Assembly: GCF_022870905.1 (NCBI RefSeq)
Contig: NZ_CP091510.1
Location: 248,001-312,000 of the forward strand
Origin: Neisseria arctica
GTDB taxonomy: Bacteria > Pseudomonadota > Gammaproteobacteria > Burkholderiales > Neisseriaceae
Length of the DNA: 64,000 nucleotides
Direction of reading: 5' to 3'
The position numbers were made by a program, and so were the translations under genes. Each line of letters starts with the position of its first letter. The stretch's first letter is position 1. Shown one piece after another: positions 43,285-52,787 of this stretch. The notes beneath the pieces are model-generated. The model was not told where the DNA came from and ran no database searches. It was given only the letters and a program-made list of their open reading frames with translations.

Positions 43285-45342
43285 ATGTCTGAAAACAGCC
43301 GTCTGTTGTGCCGCGAACTCAGTTTGTTGGCCTTTAACCGCCGCGTATTGGCACAAGCTCAAGATGCGCGGGTACCCCTGCTCGAACGTTTGCGTTTTTT
43401 ATGTATCGTATCCTCTAATTTGGACGAGTTTTTCGAAGTGCGGATGGCATGGCTCAAGCGGCAGCACAAGCTCAATCCCGCCATGCGTTTGGCCAACGGT
43501 AAAACGCCGTCTGAAACCATTGCTGCGGTATCGGCCGAAGCGCACGCTATCATCAGCGAGCAATACGCTTTATTTAACGAAGAATTACAGCCGGCATTAA
43601 GCCGCGAAGGCATTCACTTTTACCGCCGCCGCAATTGGACGCCAGAACAGCGCGCTTGGATCGAAGATTATTTCAACCGCGAACTGTTGCCGATTCTTAC
43701 CCCTATCGGCTTGGATCCGTCACATCCTTTTCCCCGCCCGCTCAACAAATCGCTGAATTTTGCCGTTGAATTAGACGGTAAAGATGCTTTCGGGCGTGCC
43801 TCGGGTATGGCGATTGTGCAGGCGCCGCGGATTCTTCCGCGCGTTTTGCAGCTGCCCGAAGAAATCTGTAACGGCGATAACGGCTTTGTATTTTTGTCTT
43901 CTATTCTTCATGAATATGTTTACCGCCTGTTCCCCGGCATGACGGTTAAGGGCTGCCACCAGTTCCGCCTGACACGCGACAGTGATTTGACGGTTGACGA
44001 AGAGGATTTGAAAAACCTTCGTACCGCCATTCAAAGCGAGTTGCACGACCGCCAATACGGCGATGGCGTGCGGCTTGAAGTCGCTGAAACCTGCCCGGCC
44101 CATATTTACGAATTCCTACTCAGTCATTTCAAACTTACTCAGGCCGAGCTTTATCAAGTGAAAGGCCCGGTCAACTTGGTAAGGTTGATGTCGGTTCCGG
44201 ATATGGTGAACCGGCCGGATTTGAAATTCAGCCCCCGACGTGGCAGCGTGCCGAAGCGTTTACGTAAAGGCGATTCGGTTATTGATGCCGCCGCCCGTGG
44301 CGATATTCTGTTTCATCATCCCTATCAGTCGTTTGAACCTGTGGTGCAGTTTATCCGAGATGCTGCCCGTGATCCCGATGTAGTCGCCTTGAAAATGACG
44401 ATTTACCGCACAGGTACCAATTCCGAATTGGCGCAAGCTTTGATGACTGCCGCTTTGGCAGGCAAACAGGTTACCGTTGTGGTGGAATTGATGGCGCGTT
44501 TTGACGAAGCCAATAATGTGAATTGGGCGCAGCAGCTTGAAAATGCGGGTGCTCATGTGGTGTACGGCGTATTCGGTTATAAAGTCCATGCAAAAATGGC
44601 TTTGGTGGTGCGGCGGGAAGACGGTGTATTGAAACGTTACGCTCACCTCGGCACGGGTAATTACCATCAGGGTACATCGCGGATTTATACTGATTTCGGT
44701 TTGATTACCGCTGATGAAGATATTACTGCCGATGTGAATACGTTGTTTATGGAAATTACCGGACTCGGCCAGCCCAACCGTTTGCACAAACTGTATCAAA
44801 GCCCGTTTACTTTACATAAAATGCTGTTGGAGAGAATCGAACAGGAAGCTGCAAATGCTAAAAACGGTTTGCCGGCGCGAGTTATTGCTAAGATGAACTC
44901 ACTGATTGAACCGAATATTATCGAAGCACTGTATGCGGCCAGTGCGGCAGGGGTGCAAATTGATTTGATTGTACGCGGTATGTGCGCATTGCGTCCGGGC
45001 GTAGAAGGATTATCGGAAAATATCCGTGTACGCTCGATTATCGGCCGCCAGCTTGAGCATTCCCGCGTATTCTATTTTTATAACGGTGGGGCGGAAAACA
45101 CTTATATCTCTAGTGCCGATTGGATGGGCCGCAATTTCTACCGCCGTATCGAAACCTGTACCCCCATAGAAGCTCCAGAGTTGAAAGCACGGGTAATCCG
45201 TGAAGGTTTGACTTTGGCGTTGGAGGATAATCAGCAAGCATGGTTGATGCAGCCGGACGGCTCATATATCCGTGCACCTTTCGCTGAAGGGGATGTTGCG
45301 GTGAGCTTACAAAATGATTTGTGGGAGGAATACGGGCAGTAG
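43285..45342 (+). CDS. ppk: Polyphosphate kinase 1
   Basis: Makes inorganic polyphosphate from ATP. 685 residues from the ATG at 43285, chosen because AGGAG lies 6 bases upstream; the ATG at 43279 directly abuts that site. Family motifs: LSFNRRVL-like LLAFNRRVLAQAQD, SNLDEFFEVRM, DPSHPFPRPL, VALKMTIYRTG, and the phospho-accepting His in GYKVHAKMALVV, with the second catalytic His in LEHSRVFYFYNGG. A DUS inside the frame encodes TPSET. The gene stands alone, with its terminator after it. Confidence 0.97.
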   Translation: MSENSRLLCRELSLLAFNRRVLAQAQDARVPLLERLRFLCIVSSNLDEFFEVRMAWLKRQHKLNPAMRLANGKTPSETIAAVSAEAHAIISEQYALFNEELQPALSREGIHFYRRRNWTPEQRAWIEDYFNRELLPILTPIGLDPSHPFPRPLNKSLNFAVELDGKDAFGRASGMAIVQAPRILPRVLQLPEEICNGDNGFVFLSSILHEYVYRLFPGMTVKGCHQFRLTRDSDLTVDEEDLKNLRTAIQSELHDRQYGDGVRLEVAETCPAHIYEFLLSHFKLTQAELYQVKGPVNLVRLMSVPDMVNRPDLKFSPRRGSVPKRLRKGDSVIDAAARGDILFHHPYQSFEPVVQFIRDAARDPDVVALKMTIYRTGTNSELAQALMTAALAGKQVTVVVELMARFDEANNVNWAQQLENAGAHVVYGVFGYKVHAKMALVVRREDGVLKRYAHLGTGNYHQGTSRIYTDFGLITADEDITADVNTLFMEITGLGQPNRLHKLYQSPFTLHKMLLERIEQEAANAKNGLPARVIAKMNSLIEPNIIEALYAASAAGVQIDLIVRGMCALRPGVEGLSENIRVRSIIGRQLEHSRVFYFYNGGAENTYISSADWMGRNFYRRIETCTPIEAPELKARVIREGLTLALEDNQQAWLMQPDGSYIRAPFAEGDVAVSLQNDLWEEYGQ

Positions 45343-45378
45343 CAGTTTGTAAAACAATTGGTATTTTTACTTTCCAAA

Positions 45379-45415
45379 CAAAAAAGGCTGTCTGAATTTT
45401 CAGACGGCCTTTTTT
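45379..45415 (+). terminator. DUS-pair terminator after ppk
   Basis: AAAAAAGGCTGTCTGAA pairs with TTCAGACGGCCTTTTTT, one arm carrying a variant core (T for C, giving a G-U pair). It is followed by T-rich sequence. The rest of 45343-45718 shows no gene and contains the tonB promoter region. Confidence 0.87.
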
Positions 45416-45681
45416 GTGATCTTGATTGGTTGTTGTGTCGTTTTACGCACGGCAGATAGGCTTTGGTTAATCGTACGAAACAGAATTTCAGCTGAAAGTT
45501 TTATATGCGCAGGCATTAGTCTTATTGGTGAAATACAAAATATTTCTGATAGGGTGGGGAATATTTTTAAAACTTGAATACGGTATAGGTATGTGTCATC
45601 AGCAGATCAAGATATTTTGTCTGAAATTTAGTGTGAGTAAGAGCAGGCTGTCAGTATTTTTCAGTTTTTTTATAAATTAAT

Positions 45682-45702
45682 TGCAAATAGAAACAATTTG
45701 CA
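45682..45702. promoter_or_regulatory. Candidate Fur-type operator before tonB
   Basis: TGCAAAT and ATTTGCA form an inverted repeat with 7-base arms and spacing, ending 16 bases before the tonB start. The AT-rich 7-x-7 layout and position fit an iron-dependent Fur site, and neisserial tonB-exbBD is iron-regulated. The match to the GATAAT-type consensus is only about half of the positions, so this is a weak call. Confidence 0.4.
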
Positions 45703-45718
45703 TTAATATATTTTTATT

Positions 45719-46546
45719 ATGAGAAATGAAGTTGTTTTTAATATTTATATTGTTGGGGCAGTTATGTTGATACATGCTGTTTTGGCAATGTTGCTATGGC
45801 GTCAGCACAGCCCTGTCCGTATAGCTACGGGGCACAGTATTCAGTTTGTCGATCTCGGCGGCCTTGGAGTACCTGTGGGAGGAGGTGCGATACACAAAGA
45901 TAAAGGGTCGAGTATTCAAACAAACAAGCCGGTTGAAAAAAGTATAGTGAAGAAAAGTAAGGCTGCCGCAGTACATTCCCCGCAGCCTAAACCGCAAGTG
46001 AAAGCTGTAATAACGGATAAACCGGCAACAGATATTTCTCCAACCAAGCAGCCGAAGGCAGTTGAAAAAATAACGGCCAAGCAGACGCATCGGCAGGTTG
46101 CCAAAGAAACTTCGGCTGAGTCCGTAACGGCGCGGCAAGAAGCAAATACTGTTTCTTCCGCAATAGTCGAAGGTTCTGCTGTTGTTGGTAATAAAAGCGG
46201 TAGTGGAAAGAGTACCGATGGCGAAGGGCATGGTATGGGAAATGGTAGTAAAGCGGGAAGCGGTGAAGGTATGGGAGCAGGATCGAGTGCTGCCAATCCA
46301 TTAAAGGCAAAAGGTTCGATTCCAACTCCGCCTTATCCTGATCTGGCAAGGGAAAACGGTGAATACGGTACGGTTGTTTTGTCTGTTTTGGTTGCACCTG
46401 ATGGTAAAGTATCTGATGTGAAGGTTGTGAAAAGCAGCAGATCTAGAATATTGGATAATGCCGCCCGCCGTGCAGCGCAAAAAGGTAGTTTTCAGCCTCG
46501 CGGATGGACGCTTTATACGATACCCGTATCTTTTAAGTTGGATTAA
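45719..46546 (+). CDS. tonB: Energy transducer TonB
   Basis: A 275-residue periplasm-spanning protein that passes proton-motive energy to outer-membrane receptors for iron and heme. One N-terminal anchor (residues 8-27, NIYIVGAVMLIHAVLAMLLW), a long charged, low-complexity Lys/Thr/Glu and Gly/Ser-rich linker (45-200), and a C-terminal TonB domain: PPYPDLARENGEYGTVVLSV, DGKVSDVKVVKSS, and RRAAQKGSFQPRGW. The order tonB-exbB-exbD is the neisserial one. No strong ribosome site precedes the ATG at 45719. Confidence 0.94.
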   Translation: MRNEVVFNIYIVGAVMLIHAVLAMLLWRQHSPVRIATGHSIQFVDLGGLGVPVGGGAIHKDKGSSIQTNKPVEKSIVKKSKAAAVHSPQPKPQVKAVITDKPATDISPTKQPKAVEKITAKQTHRQVAKETSAESVTARQEANTVSSAIVEGSAVVGNKSGSGKSTDGEGHGMGNGSKAGSGEGMGAGSSAANPLKAKGSIPTPPYPDLARENGEYGTVVLSVLVAPDGKVSDVKVVKSSRSRILDNAARRAAQKGSFQPRGWTLYTIPVSFKLD

Positions 46547-46693
46547 GGCTTGGCCGTGCTATATGTCTATGTTTGGTGTTCTACTGCTGTTGATTTACTA
46601 GTAGGTAAAACGGATCGGTTTAAGTTAAGTATGAAGGCCGTCTGAAAATGACTGGCGGTCTGCAAAAAATTAACATGGTAATGGAAGTAAACA

Positions 46694-47356
46694 ATGAATT
46701 TAGGATTGGTATTTGCATCAGGTGATTTTGTTTTAATCGGTACGTTTTTGATTTTGGTGCTGATGAGTATAGTCAGCTGGTGTGTTTTGATTATTCGTGC
46801 AGTTAAGCTTTACCGTGCTAAAAAGGAAAATGCGGCTGTGCGGCAGTTGATTTGGGAAGCAGGTAGTTTGGATGAGGCATTGGCACGCGCGCGTGATCAT
46901 GCCGGTGCTCCCATTAGTGAGCTGACTGCCGACTCAGTAGAGGCATATCGGAATTACAATCGTTGGCAACTTGCAAATATGGCAGCCGCACTTCCTTTAA
47001 ATGAATATCTTGTACGCCATATCCGTAACTGTATGAGCCGGATTTTGCGCCGTTTCGACGGCGGGTTGACCGCATTGGCTTCGATTGGTGCTACCGCGCC
47101 GTTTGTCGGGCTATTTGGAACGGTATGGGGTATTTACCATGCTTTGATTAATATCAGTGAGAGCGGCCAGATGAGTATTGCTGCGGTAGCCGGGCCGATC
47201 GGCGAGGCTTTGGTAGCAACGGCGGCAGGGTTGTTTGTGGCCATTCCGGCTGTGTTGGGATACAACTTCCTTAACCGAGGTAATAAAACCTTGTGGCAGG
47301 ATATGGATGTATTTGCCCATGATTTACATGTGCAATTGTTAAATGATAAGGATTAA
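46694..47356 (+). CDS. exbB: TonB-complex proton channel subunit ExbB
   Basis: A 220-residue inner-membrane protein of the MotA/TolQ/ExbB family. Three hydrophobic segments: [40 protein letters not shown] and [20 protein letters not shown], with the family-conserved Thr/Pro/Gly residues lining the channel. GGAAG precedes the ATG. A 150-base spacer with a DUS separates it from tonB; exbD starts 3 bases after its stop. Confidence 0.96.
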   Translation: MNLGLVFASGDFVLIGTFLILVLMSIVSWCVLIIRAVKLYRAKKENAAVRQLIWEAGSLDEALARARDHAGAPISELTADSVEAYRNYNRWQLANMAAALPLNEYLVRHIRNCMSRILRRFDGGLTALASIGATAPFVGLFGTVWGIYHALINISESGQMSIAAVAGPIGEALVATAAGLFVAIPAVLGYNFLNRGNKTLWQDMDVFAHDLHVQLLNDKD

Positions 47357-47359
47357 ATC

Positions 47360-47791
47360 ATGGCATTCGGTTCGATGAATTCCGGTGATGATTCGCCAAT
47401 GGCCGATATCAATATGACACCACTGGTTGATGTGATGTTGGTACTGTTAATTGTGTTTATGGTAACTATGCCGGTGCTGACGCATTCTATTCCTTTGCAA
47501 CTGCCGGAAATATCAAAAAATACAGAGCAGGAGAACCCGCCTAAGGAGCCGCTGCGTTTAACGATTGATGAAAACGGTGCCTATTATTTGGGGGCAGAAT
47601 CGGATAAAAAGCAGGATTTACAGGCATTGGAAGCCGAATTGAAAAAAGCGCATGCGGTTGATAAAGATACGGTATTGGCTATTGCCGCCGATAAAAAAGT
47701 ACCGTATGACTTTGTCGCCAAGGCTTTGAATGCTGCGCGAGAGGCTGGTGTTGGTAAAATCGGTTTTGTTGCGGAGCAGGCCACAGAATAA
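47360..47791 (+). CDS. exbD: TonB-complex subunit ExbD
   Basis: A 143-residue protein with one N-terminal membrane helix carrying the essential Asp: ADINMTPLVDVMLVLLIVFM (Asp in LVDVMLVLLI). The periplasmic domain (LRLTIDENGAYYLGAESDKK, VAKALNAAREAGVGKIGFV) is ExbD/TolR-like. AAGGA lies 7 bases before the ATG at 47360. It ends the tonB operon; a DUS-pair terminator follows. Confidence 0.96.
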   Translation: MAFGSMNSGDDSPMADINMTPLVDVMLVLLIVFMVTMPVLTHSIPLQLPEISKNTEQENPPKEPLRLTIDENGAYYLGAESDKKQDLQALEAELKKAHAVDKDTVLAIAADKKVPYDFVAKALNAAREAGVGKIGFVAEQATE

Positions 47792-47846
47792 AGAATTGTG
47801 ATTAATACCGGTCATTTACTTTATGGTTATCGCCTGATGTATTTGA

Positions 47847-47880
47847 AAAGGCCGTCTGAAGTTTTTCAGACGGCCTTTTA
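47847..47880 (+). terminator. DUS-pair terminator after exbD
   Basis: AAAAGGCCGTCTGAA pairs with TTCAGACGGCCTTTT across a 4-base loop and continues TATC. It can also serve the convergent minus-strand dtd side. Confidence 0.88.
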
Positions 47881-47987
47881 TCATTTGAAACGGTAAATGG
47901 GTTGGCGCATAGGACTATTGTTTTGTAAGTAGGGAAAAGCCGTCTGAAAAAGGTTTAACGCTGTTTACGGCTTAAATAACGGCAAAG

Positions 47988-48449
47988 TTAGAACAGTTTT
48001 TTGGAATCAAGCAGCAGTGTAACCGGGCCATCGTTGCACAGGTCTACCTGCATATGCGTTTGAAATTTTCCGGTTTCTACTGTTAGCCCGTGTCCGCGTA
48101 ACATACTGGCAACCGTCTCGTATAAATGGAGGGCGGTTTCAGGACGGGCTGCTGCCGAAAAAGAAGGGCGGCGTCCGTTGCGCGCATCGGCATAAAGTGT
48201 AAATTGGGATACCAGCAATACTGAACCGCCGGTTTCTTTAAGCGATAAATTCAGTTTGCCGTTTTCATCTTCAAAAATCCGCAAGCCGACGATTTTATCG
48301 GCAATATAGCGGGCATCGGTTTCATTGTCATCGTGGGCGACGCCAAGAAGTACCATAAAGCCGTTTGAGATTTTACCCTTGCTTTGGCGGGCATCGGATT
48401 CGATAACATGAACTTCGGCTTGGGTAACTTTTTGGATAACGGCACGCAT
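47988..48449 (-). CDS. dtd: D-aminoacyl-tRNA deacylase
   Basis: A 153-residue proofreading enzyme that removes D-amino acids from tRNA. Signature motifs are [26 protein letters not shown] (SQFTL) and [11 protein letters not shown] (the Gly-cisPro motif). I use the ATG at 48449, with AAGG 9 bases upstream; a TTG at 48455 is less likely. It lies 70 bases after moeB on the same strand, with a DUS between. Confidence 0.96.
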   Translation of the reverse strand: MRAVIQKVTQAEVHVIESDARQSKGKISNGFMVLLGVAHDDNETDARYIADKIVGLRIFEDENGKLNLSLKETGGSVLLVSQFTLYADARNGRRPSFSAAARPETALHLYETVASMLRGHGLTVETGKFQTHMQVDLCNDGPVTLLLDSKKLF

Positions 48450-48526
48450 AATCAATAACCTTCAGAGTAACTGCCAGAGTGGAACAGGCCGTCTGAAATA
48501 TAGTTTATAGGTTTGGAAACAGATGG

Positions 48527-49273
48527 CTAGGTATGGCCACACACACGGCAGGCAGGATTTTTTTGGAAAGAGAAACGTTGCCATTCGTTGGCAAGCACAT
48601 CATAAGTAAGCAGCTCACTATGACTGTCGTGACCTATGCCCATTAGCAGTTTTAGGGCTTCGGCGGCCTGGGTCGTGCCGATAATGCCGACCAAGGGCGA
48701 GAAAACGCCGAAAAGCGCGCAAGCGCCGTCATTGGTGTGCTCTCCGTCGAACAGGCAGGCGTAGCAGGGCGTGTCGGGCAAGTCGGGGCGGTAAACCGCG
48801 ATTTGCCCTTCGAAGCGTACGGCAGCTCCCGACACTAGCGGTGTCCGGGTAAGGATACATGCGCGGTTAACGGCTTGGCGGGTGGTAAAGTTGTCGCAGC
48901 AGTCGAGTACGAGGTCGGCTTCTGCAGCCAGTGTGACGAGACGGGACTCATCTAAGCGCTCGCATAGTGCGGTAATACGGGTACGGCTGTTCATGGCGTT
49001 CAGACGGCTCTTTAAAGCCAACGCTTTATTGCTGCCGATATCCGATTCGCTAAAAGCTGTTTGGCGTTGCAGATTGGTATCGTCTACGTTGTCGTTATCG
49101 GCAATGATAAGACGGCCGACACCGGCTGCAGCCAAATAAGGCAGGGCGGCTGTTCCCAAGCCGCCGCAGCCCACTACTAAAACAGTGGCATCCAGTAATT
49201 TTTGCTGGCCTTCAATGCCGATTTCGTCCAGTAGCAGGTGGCGGCTGTAGCGCAGTAAGTCGCGGTCGTCCAT
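48527..49273 (-). CDS. moeB: Molybdopterin-synthase adenylyltransferase (ThiF/MoeB family)
   Basis: A 248-residue E1-like enzyme that adenylates the C-terminal Gly-Gly of MoaD. ATP-binding loop VVGCGGLGTAALPYLAAAGVG, then IADNDNVDDTNLQRQ with the catalytic Asp/Arg, VLDCCDNFTTR and RFEGQIAVYRPD. Zinc Cys pairs are CYACLF and CRVCGH. Without a rhodanese domain it is MoeB-like rather than MOCS3-like, though ThiF/HesA is possible. It starts 12 bases after moaC ends, which favours a molybdenum-cofactor role. Confidence 0.88.
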   Translation of the reverse strand: MDDRDLLRYSRHLLLDEIGIEGQQKLLDATVLVVGCGGLGTAALPYLAAAGVGRLIIADNDNVDDTNLQRQTAFSESDIGSNKALALKSRLNAMNSRTRITALCERLDESRLVTLAAEADLVLDCCDNFTTRQAVNRACILTRTPLVSGAAVRFEGQIAVYRPDLPDTPCYACLFDGEHTNDGACALFGVFSPLVGIIGTTQAAEALKLLMGIGHDSHSELLTYDVLANEWQRFSFQKNPACRVCGHT

Positions 49274-49285
49274 ATCGGGGAGGAT

Positions 49286-49783
49286 TTAGAATGAGATATT
49301 CTCGTAGCTGTTGTCGAAGAGGAAGTGTCCGCTTTTGCCGCCTGTTTTTTCTTCCAGATGGATATTGGTAAAGCTCATGTTTTTATCCACGGCTTTGAGC
49401 ATATCGTAGATAGTCAGTAAGGCAATGTTGACGCCGGTTAGTGCTTCCATTTCTACCCCTGTTTTGCCATCGGTTTTAGCGGTAACCGTTGCTTTCACCA
49501 TGCACAGTTCGACATCAACGTTGAAATCCACGCGGACATGGGTGAGGGCGACCGGATGGCATAAAGGGATCAGAAAGCCTGTTTGTTTGCAGCCTTGAAT
49601 AGCGGCGACACGGGCAATACCCAATACATCGCCTTTTTTTGCACTTCCTTGGGTCAGGTGGGTAATTGCTTCATGGCTCATATGGATACGGCCGCTGGCG
49701 CGTGCAGTGCGGGTAGTGATATTTTTTTCGCCCACATCAACCATGTGGGCTTCGCTGTTTTCGTTAAAGTGGGTTAGTTCCAT
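49286..49783 (-). CDS. moaC: Cyclic pyranopterin monophosphate synthase
   Basis: Forms cPMP, the first stable intermediate of molybdenum cofactor. From the ATG at 49783, 165 residues, the normal family length; AGGAAAA precedes it. The frame extends 31 codons further upstream (to an ATG at 49876) but that part is not MoaC-like. Motifs: MVDVGEKNITTRTARASG, AAIQGCKQTGFLIPLCHPV with the active-site His, TGVEMEALTGVNIALLT and EEKTGGKSG. It is the first gene of the minus-strand moaC-moeB pair. Confidence 0.95.
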   Translation of the reverse strand: MELTHFNENSEAHMVDVGEKNITTRTARASGRIHMSHEAITHLTQGSAKKGDVLGIARVAAIQGCKQTGFLIPLCHPVALTHVRVDFNVDVELCMVKATVTAKTDGKTGVEMEALTGVNIALLTIYDMLKAVDKNMSFTNIHLEEKTGGKSGHFLFDNSYENISF

Positions 49784-50345
49784 TTTGGTGTTTTCCTGTA
49801 ATGCGGAAGTTGTGGCGGCCGGCCAAATTTCTTCCGACCGTTGCTGATTATCGGATATCAGGCTGTATTTTGCCATTTCGGTATTTTAAAAGATTTTTTT
49901 CCGGTAGGCCATTAATCAGAAGGCGTAGCGGATGAATTTTGCAAATAGTTAAATTATTTCTAAATTAATTATTTTATTAATTTTTGTTTTTAAATAAATT
50001 AATGCTATCCGCTTATCGTTTTGTTCTGCCGTTTGGTTATCTGTTGCATAAGCGTGTTAAGGAAATTATTAATATGAAACCTATTTGGAACCAGGTGGGT
50101 ATTATTTGCCCGGTTTTATGTACGGAATATTCTAAAAAAATATTGCAGTTACACACATCTGCCGCTTCCCAACGGCATTACGGTAGTCATATCCGAGTCG
50201 GTTTTACGGTTCACTCACTTTGTAAAGATAGGTTGGAAACGGGCTTTACAGTTCGAATAAGCCTAATCCTCATAATTTTGAGTATAGATGCCCGTTATCG
50301 GGCCGTCTGAAAATATTTCTTACAAAACAATTTGGTTAGATAAAC
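49784..50345. promoter_or_regulatory. Divergent control region between moaC and pgaA
   Basis: This 562-base AT-rich stretch has no convincing gene; a frame at 49984-50310 has neither a ribosome site nor recognisable content. It must carry the promoters for moaC (leftward) and the pga operon (rightward). A small hairpin GCCCG-TTAT-CGGGC lies at 50290-50303, overlapping the start of a DUS, about 45 bases before pgaA. A regulator site cannot be named. Confidence 0.5.
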
Positions 50346-52766
50346 ATGGGTACATTTTTGTATCGTTTGAAAACGGTACTCGCTTTGGCCGGGTTTGGTA
50401 TGCCTGTTGTTGCCGCAGCGGCCGACATACAAAGTGAACGCGAGCATTGGGCAGCTTATGCGCGTACGGGCGAAGCCCAATTGGCGGAAGCTGTTTCCGC
50501 TTTGCAACGCCTTTATGAGCAGAGCAGTGATGCGCGCGTGCGTGCCGATTTGACAGCACTTTTACTGCGTCAGGGACGCCAGGGGGATGCTTTGGCGGTT
50601 TGTCCTTCGTGTACGCCTGCCGATTACCGTACGGACGAGTTGGAAAACTTGGCTAAGGCCGCACGCGACAGCCGTCAGTTTGAAAAGGCTTTGTCGTTAT
50701 ATCAAATACTCCAGCAGCGTGATCCGAAACAGAAAATCGGCTGGTTGGGTGGAGCCCTGACTTCTGTCGAGCTAGGTGATTATACCGCCGCCCAAAATCA
50801 TATCGCCGCTTACCGCAAACGCTTCGGTAACGATCGCGATATCGGTGCGGCTGAAGATTATTTGAAGTTAGAAACACAATCATTGGCAGAACGTATGGGT
50901 GTTTTGCAAAGCCGGCTGAAGCAGTCTCCCGGTGATAAAAACACTGTGGTGGAGCTTTATCGCACTGCGACAGGTTTGCATGCTTATCCAATGTTGGAGC
51001 AGTTGCTGACAGATTATCCGCAATTTTTTAATCAAAAAGACCGTATGTGGCTGACTTACACCGAGTCGGTCAGTCATTTGCGTGCATCTAGAGAAGCAAT
51101 GTCGCATCAAAACTCGTTGCAGGCTTTTCAGGCTTTGGGAGAGGTGGTTGAGCAAAGCGAGCCGGGTAGCGAGCTTTATTTGCGTGCCTTGCGGGATCGT
51201 GTAGTAGCGGGTGTGATGATCGGACGTTACCGTCAGGCACAAAAAGATTATCAGAAGCTGGAACGTTGGGGAGAGCAGCCCGATTTCGTACGCGATGCTT
51301 ATGCCCAAGCATTGTCTGCCGAGGGCAGCCCTCACCGTGCCGCACGGATTTATCAGGAAATAGCAGCGCGGCAAGATGCAGCCGAAGGGCAAGTTACAAC
51401 TGAAATAGTTGAAAAACAAGTACAAACTTCTGCTGATTTGGGGTTGTACAGCCGGGCGCAAGAAGAGCTGACACGTTTAAACCCCTCCGGCAAAAAGATG
51501 GTGCCCGACTTTACTCATACTTCAGAGGTAAAAAATCCTTATTTCGACAAGCAATATTTCTGGCAGGTACGTTTGGAAGCTTGGAACGGCAATATGAAAG
51601 CTGCTATCCGCATGATGGATAGATGGCTTGCCGAGCATCCGGCGGATCCGTGGGCCATGATATTGCGCGGTGAATTGGCGCAATGGAACGGCCGTAACGA
51701 TGAGGCGGAGAAATGGTTCGCTGAAGCTATGCCTTGGATACCCCCGGATAGCCGGGTGTGGGTGCAAACCAACCGCGGCTCGATCCTTATGAATAACGGC
51801 AATTGGGCCGGCGTGAAAGAAATGGCTGCCGGCATTGACCGAAACGATCCCGATTATAAAGGTTTTTGGCAGCGTTACGATGAGGCGCGTGCCGCACGTT
51901 TGAGTATTTCAGGCGGCGTTAACAAAACGACTTCGCCAAGTGACAGTGGTAATGAGTGGTCGCAAAACGCAACTTTATACTCACCTCGTAGCGAAGGCGG
52001 GCATCGCGCATACATTACCCAACAAAGCGGTTTTGTTCCCAATCACGGTAATGAATTGCGTTACGGCAGAATAGGAGCGGGAGGAGAATTCAGCCTTTAT
52101 CCGTTTACCGTGAATATAGAAAGCGGGCGCGGCACCCAATTGAACGATAAAGCCTATGTTTCGGCCGGAGTGGGTTACCGTCATAACCAGAATTGGTCAT
52201 TTCATGCCCGTGCGGCTACTAATAGTGCCAATACGCCCACTAAAGCCTGGGAGCAAGGCGTTTATGCCAACGAATACGGCATATCGGCCAACTATACCCA
52301 TTCCGGCGTAACCCGTGCAGGTTTTGGATTAGGGGTTTTGGCTTTTGACGATGGCAACCGCCGCCGTAGCGGCTATGTATGGTTATCGCAAGATATATGG
52401 CAACACAACCGTTGGCGCATAGGCGGTTCTTTATGGGCGGACTTCAGCCGTAATGATGAAATTGCCGGCACTTACTACTACAACCCGAAAAGCAGTAAAA
52501 CGCTCAGCGGTGATTTGGGCCTGACTTATTCCTTGCCGCTGGACAACAACATCCGCTTTAGCCAAACCCTGGGCGTAGGTGCGGGCCGTTACTGGCAGGC
52601 GGGAGAGCTGGCTGAGAATACCTGGATGGTGAAACTCGGCCACGATTGGAGTTTGGGCAAACGCTTAGGGGTGTCTTACGAAGCAGGCCGTAAAAAAACC
52701 GTTTATGACGGTGAAGCCGAATATCAGAATTTCGGCAATATCGGCGTTAACTTCCGTTTCGAATAG
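50346..52766 (+). CDS. pgaA: Poly-N-acetylglucosamine export porin PgaA
   Basis: An 806-residue outer-membrane protein. After a signal peptide (residues 1-26, ending AAAA) comes a helical TPR-rich periplasmic region to about residue 500 (for example AFSLYQILQQRD-like KALSLYQILQQRDPK, WGEQPDFVRDAYAQALSAEG, DPWAMILRGELAQWNGRNDEA), then a beta-barrel of about 16 strands ending EYQNFGNIGVNFRFE, with the terminal Phe needed for BAM insertion. PgaA exports partly deacetylated poly-beta-1,6-GlcNAc, a biofilm adhesin. Starts at the ATG at 50346. It heads pgaABCD. Confidence 0.95.
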   Translation: MGTFLYRLKTVLALAGFGMPVVAAAADIQSEREHWAAYARTGEAQLAEAVSALQRLYEQSSDARVRADLTALLLRQGRQGDALAVCPSCTPADYRTDELENLAKAARDSRQFEKALSLYQILQQRDPKQKIGWLGGALTSVELGDYTAAQNHIAAYRKRFGNDRDIGAAEDYLKLETQSLAERMGVLQSRLKQSPGDKNTVVELYRTATGLHAYPMLEQLLTDYPQFFNQKDRMWLTYTESVSHLRASREAMSHQNSLQAFQALGEVVEQSEPGSELYLRALRDRVVAGVMIGRYRQAQKDYQKLERWGEQPDFVRDAYAQALSAEGSPHRAARIYQEIAARQDAAEGQVTTEIVEKQVQTSADLGLYSRAQEELTRLNPSGKKMVPDFTHTSEVKNPYFDKQYFWQVRLEAWNGNMKAAIRMMDRWLAEHPADPWAMILRGELAQWNGRNDEAEKWFAEAMPWIPPDSRVWVQTNRGSILMNNGNWAGVKEMAAGIDRNDPDYKGFWQRYDEARAARLSISGGVNKTTSPSDSGNEWSQNATLYSPRSEGGHRAYITQQSGFVPNHGNELRYGRIGAGGEFSLYPFTVNIESGRGTQLNDKAYVSAGVGYRHNQNWSFHARAATNSANTPTKAWEQGVYANEYGISANYTHSGVTRAGFGLGVLAFDDGNRRRSGYVWLSQDIWQHNRWRIGGSLWADFSRNDEIAGTYYYNPKSSKTLSGDLGLTYSLPLDNNIRFSQTLGVGAGRYWQAGELAENTWMVKLGHDWSLGKRLGVSYEAGRKKTVYDGEAEYQNFGNIGVNFRFE

Positions 52767-52787
52767 ATTGAAAAGGCCGTCTGAAAA

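Noticed and set aside
49984..50310. A 108-codon frame upstream of pgaA
   Set aside because: No ribosome site, AT-rich random-looking start, and it ends in the pgaA leader; no domain seen.
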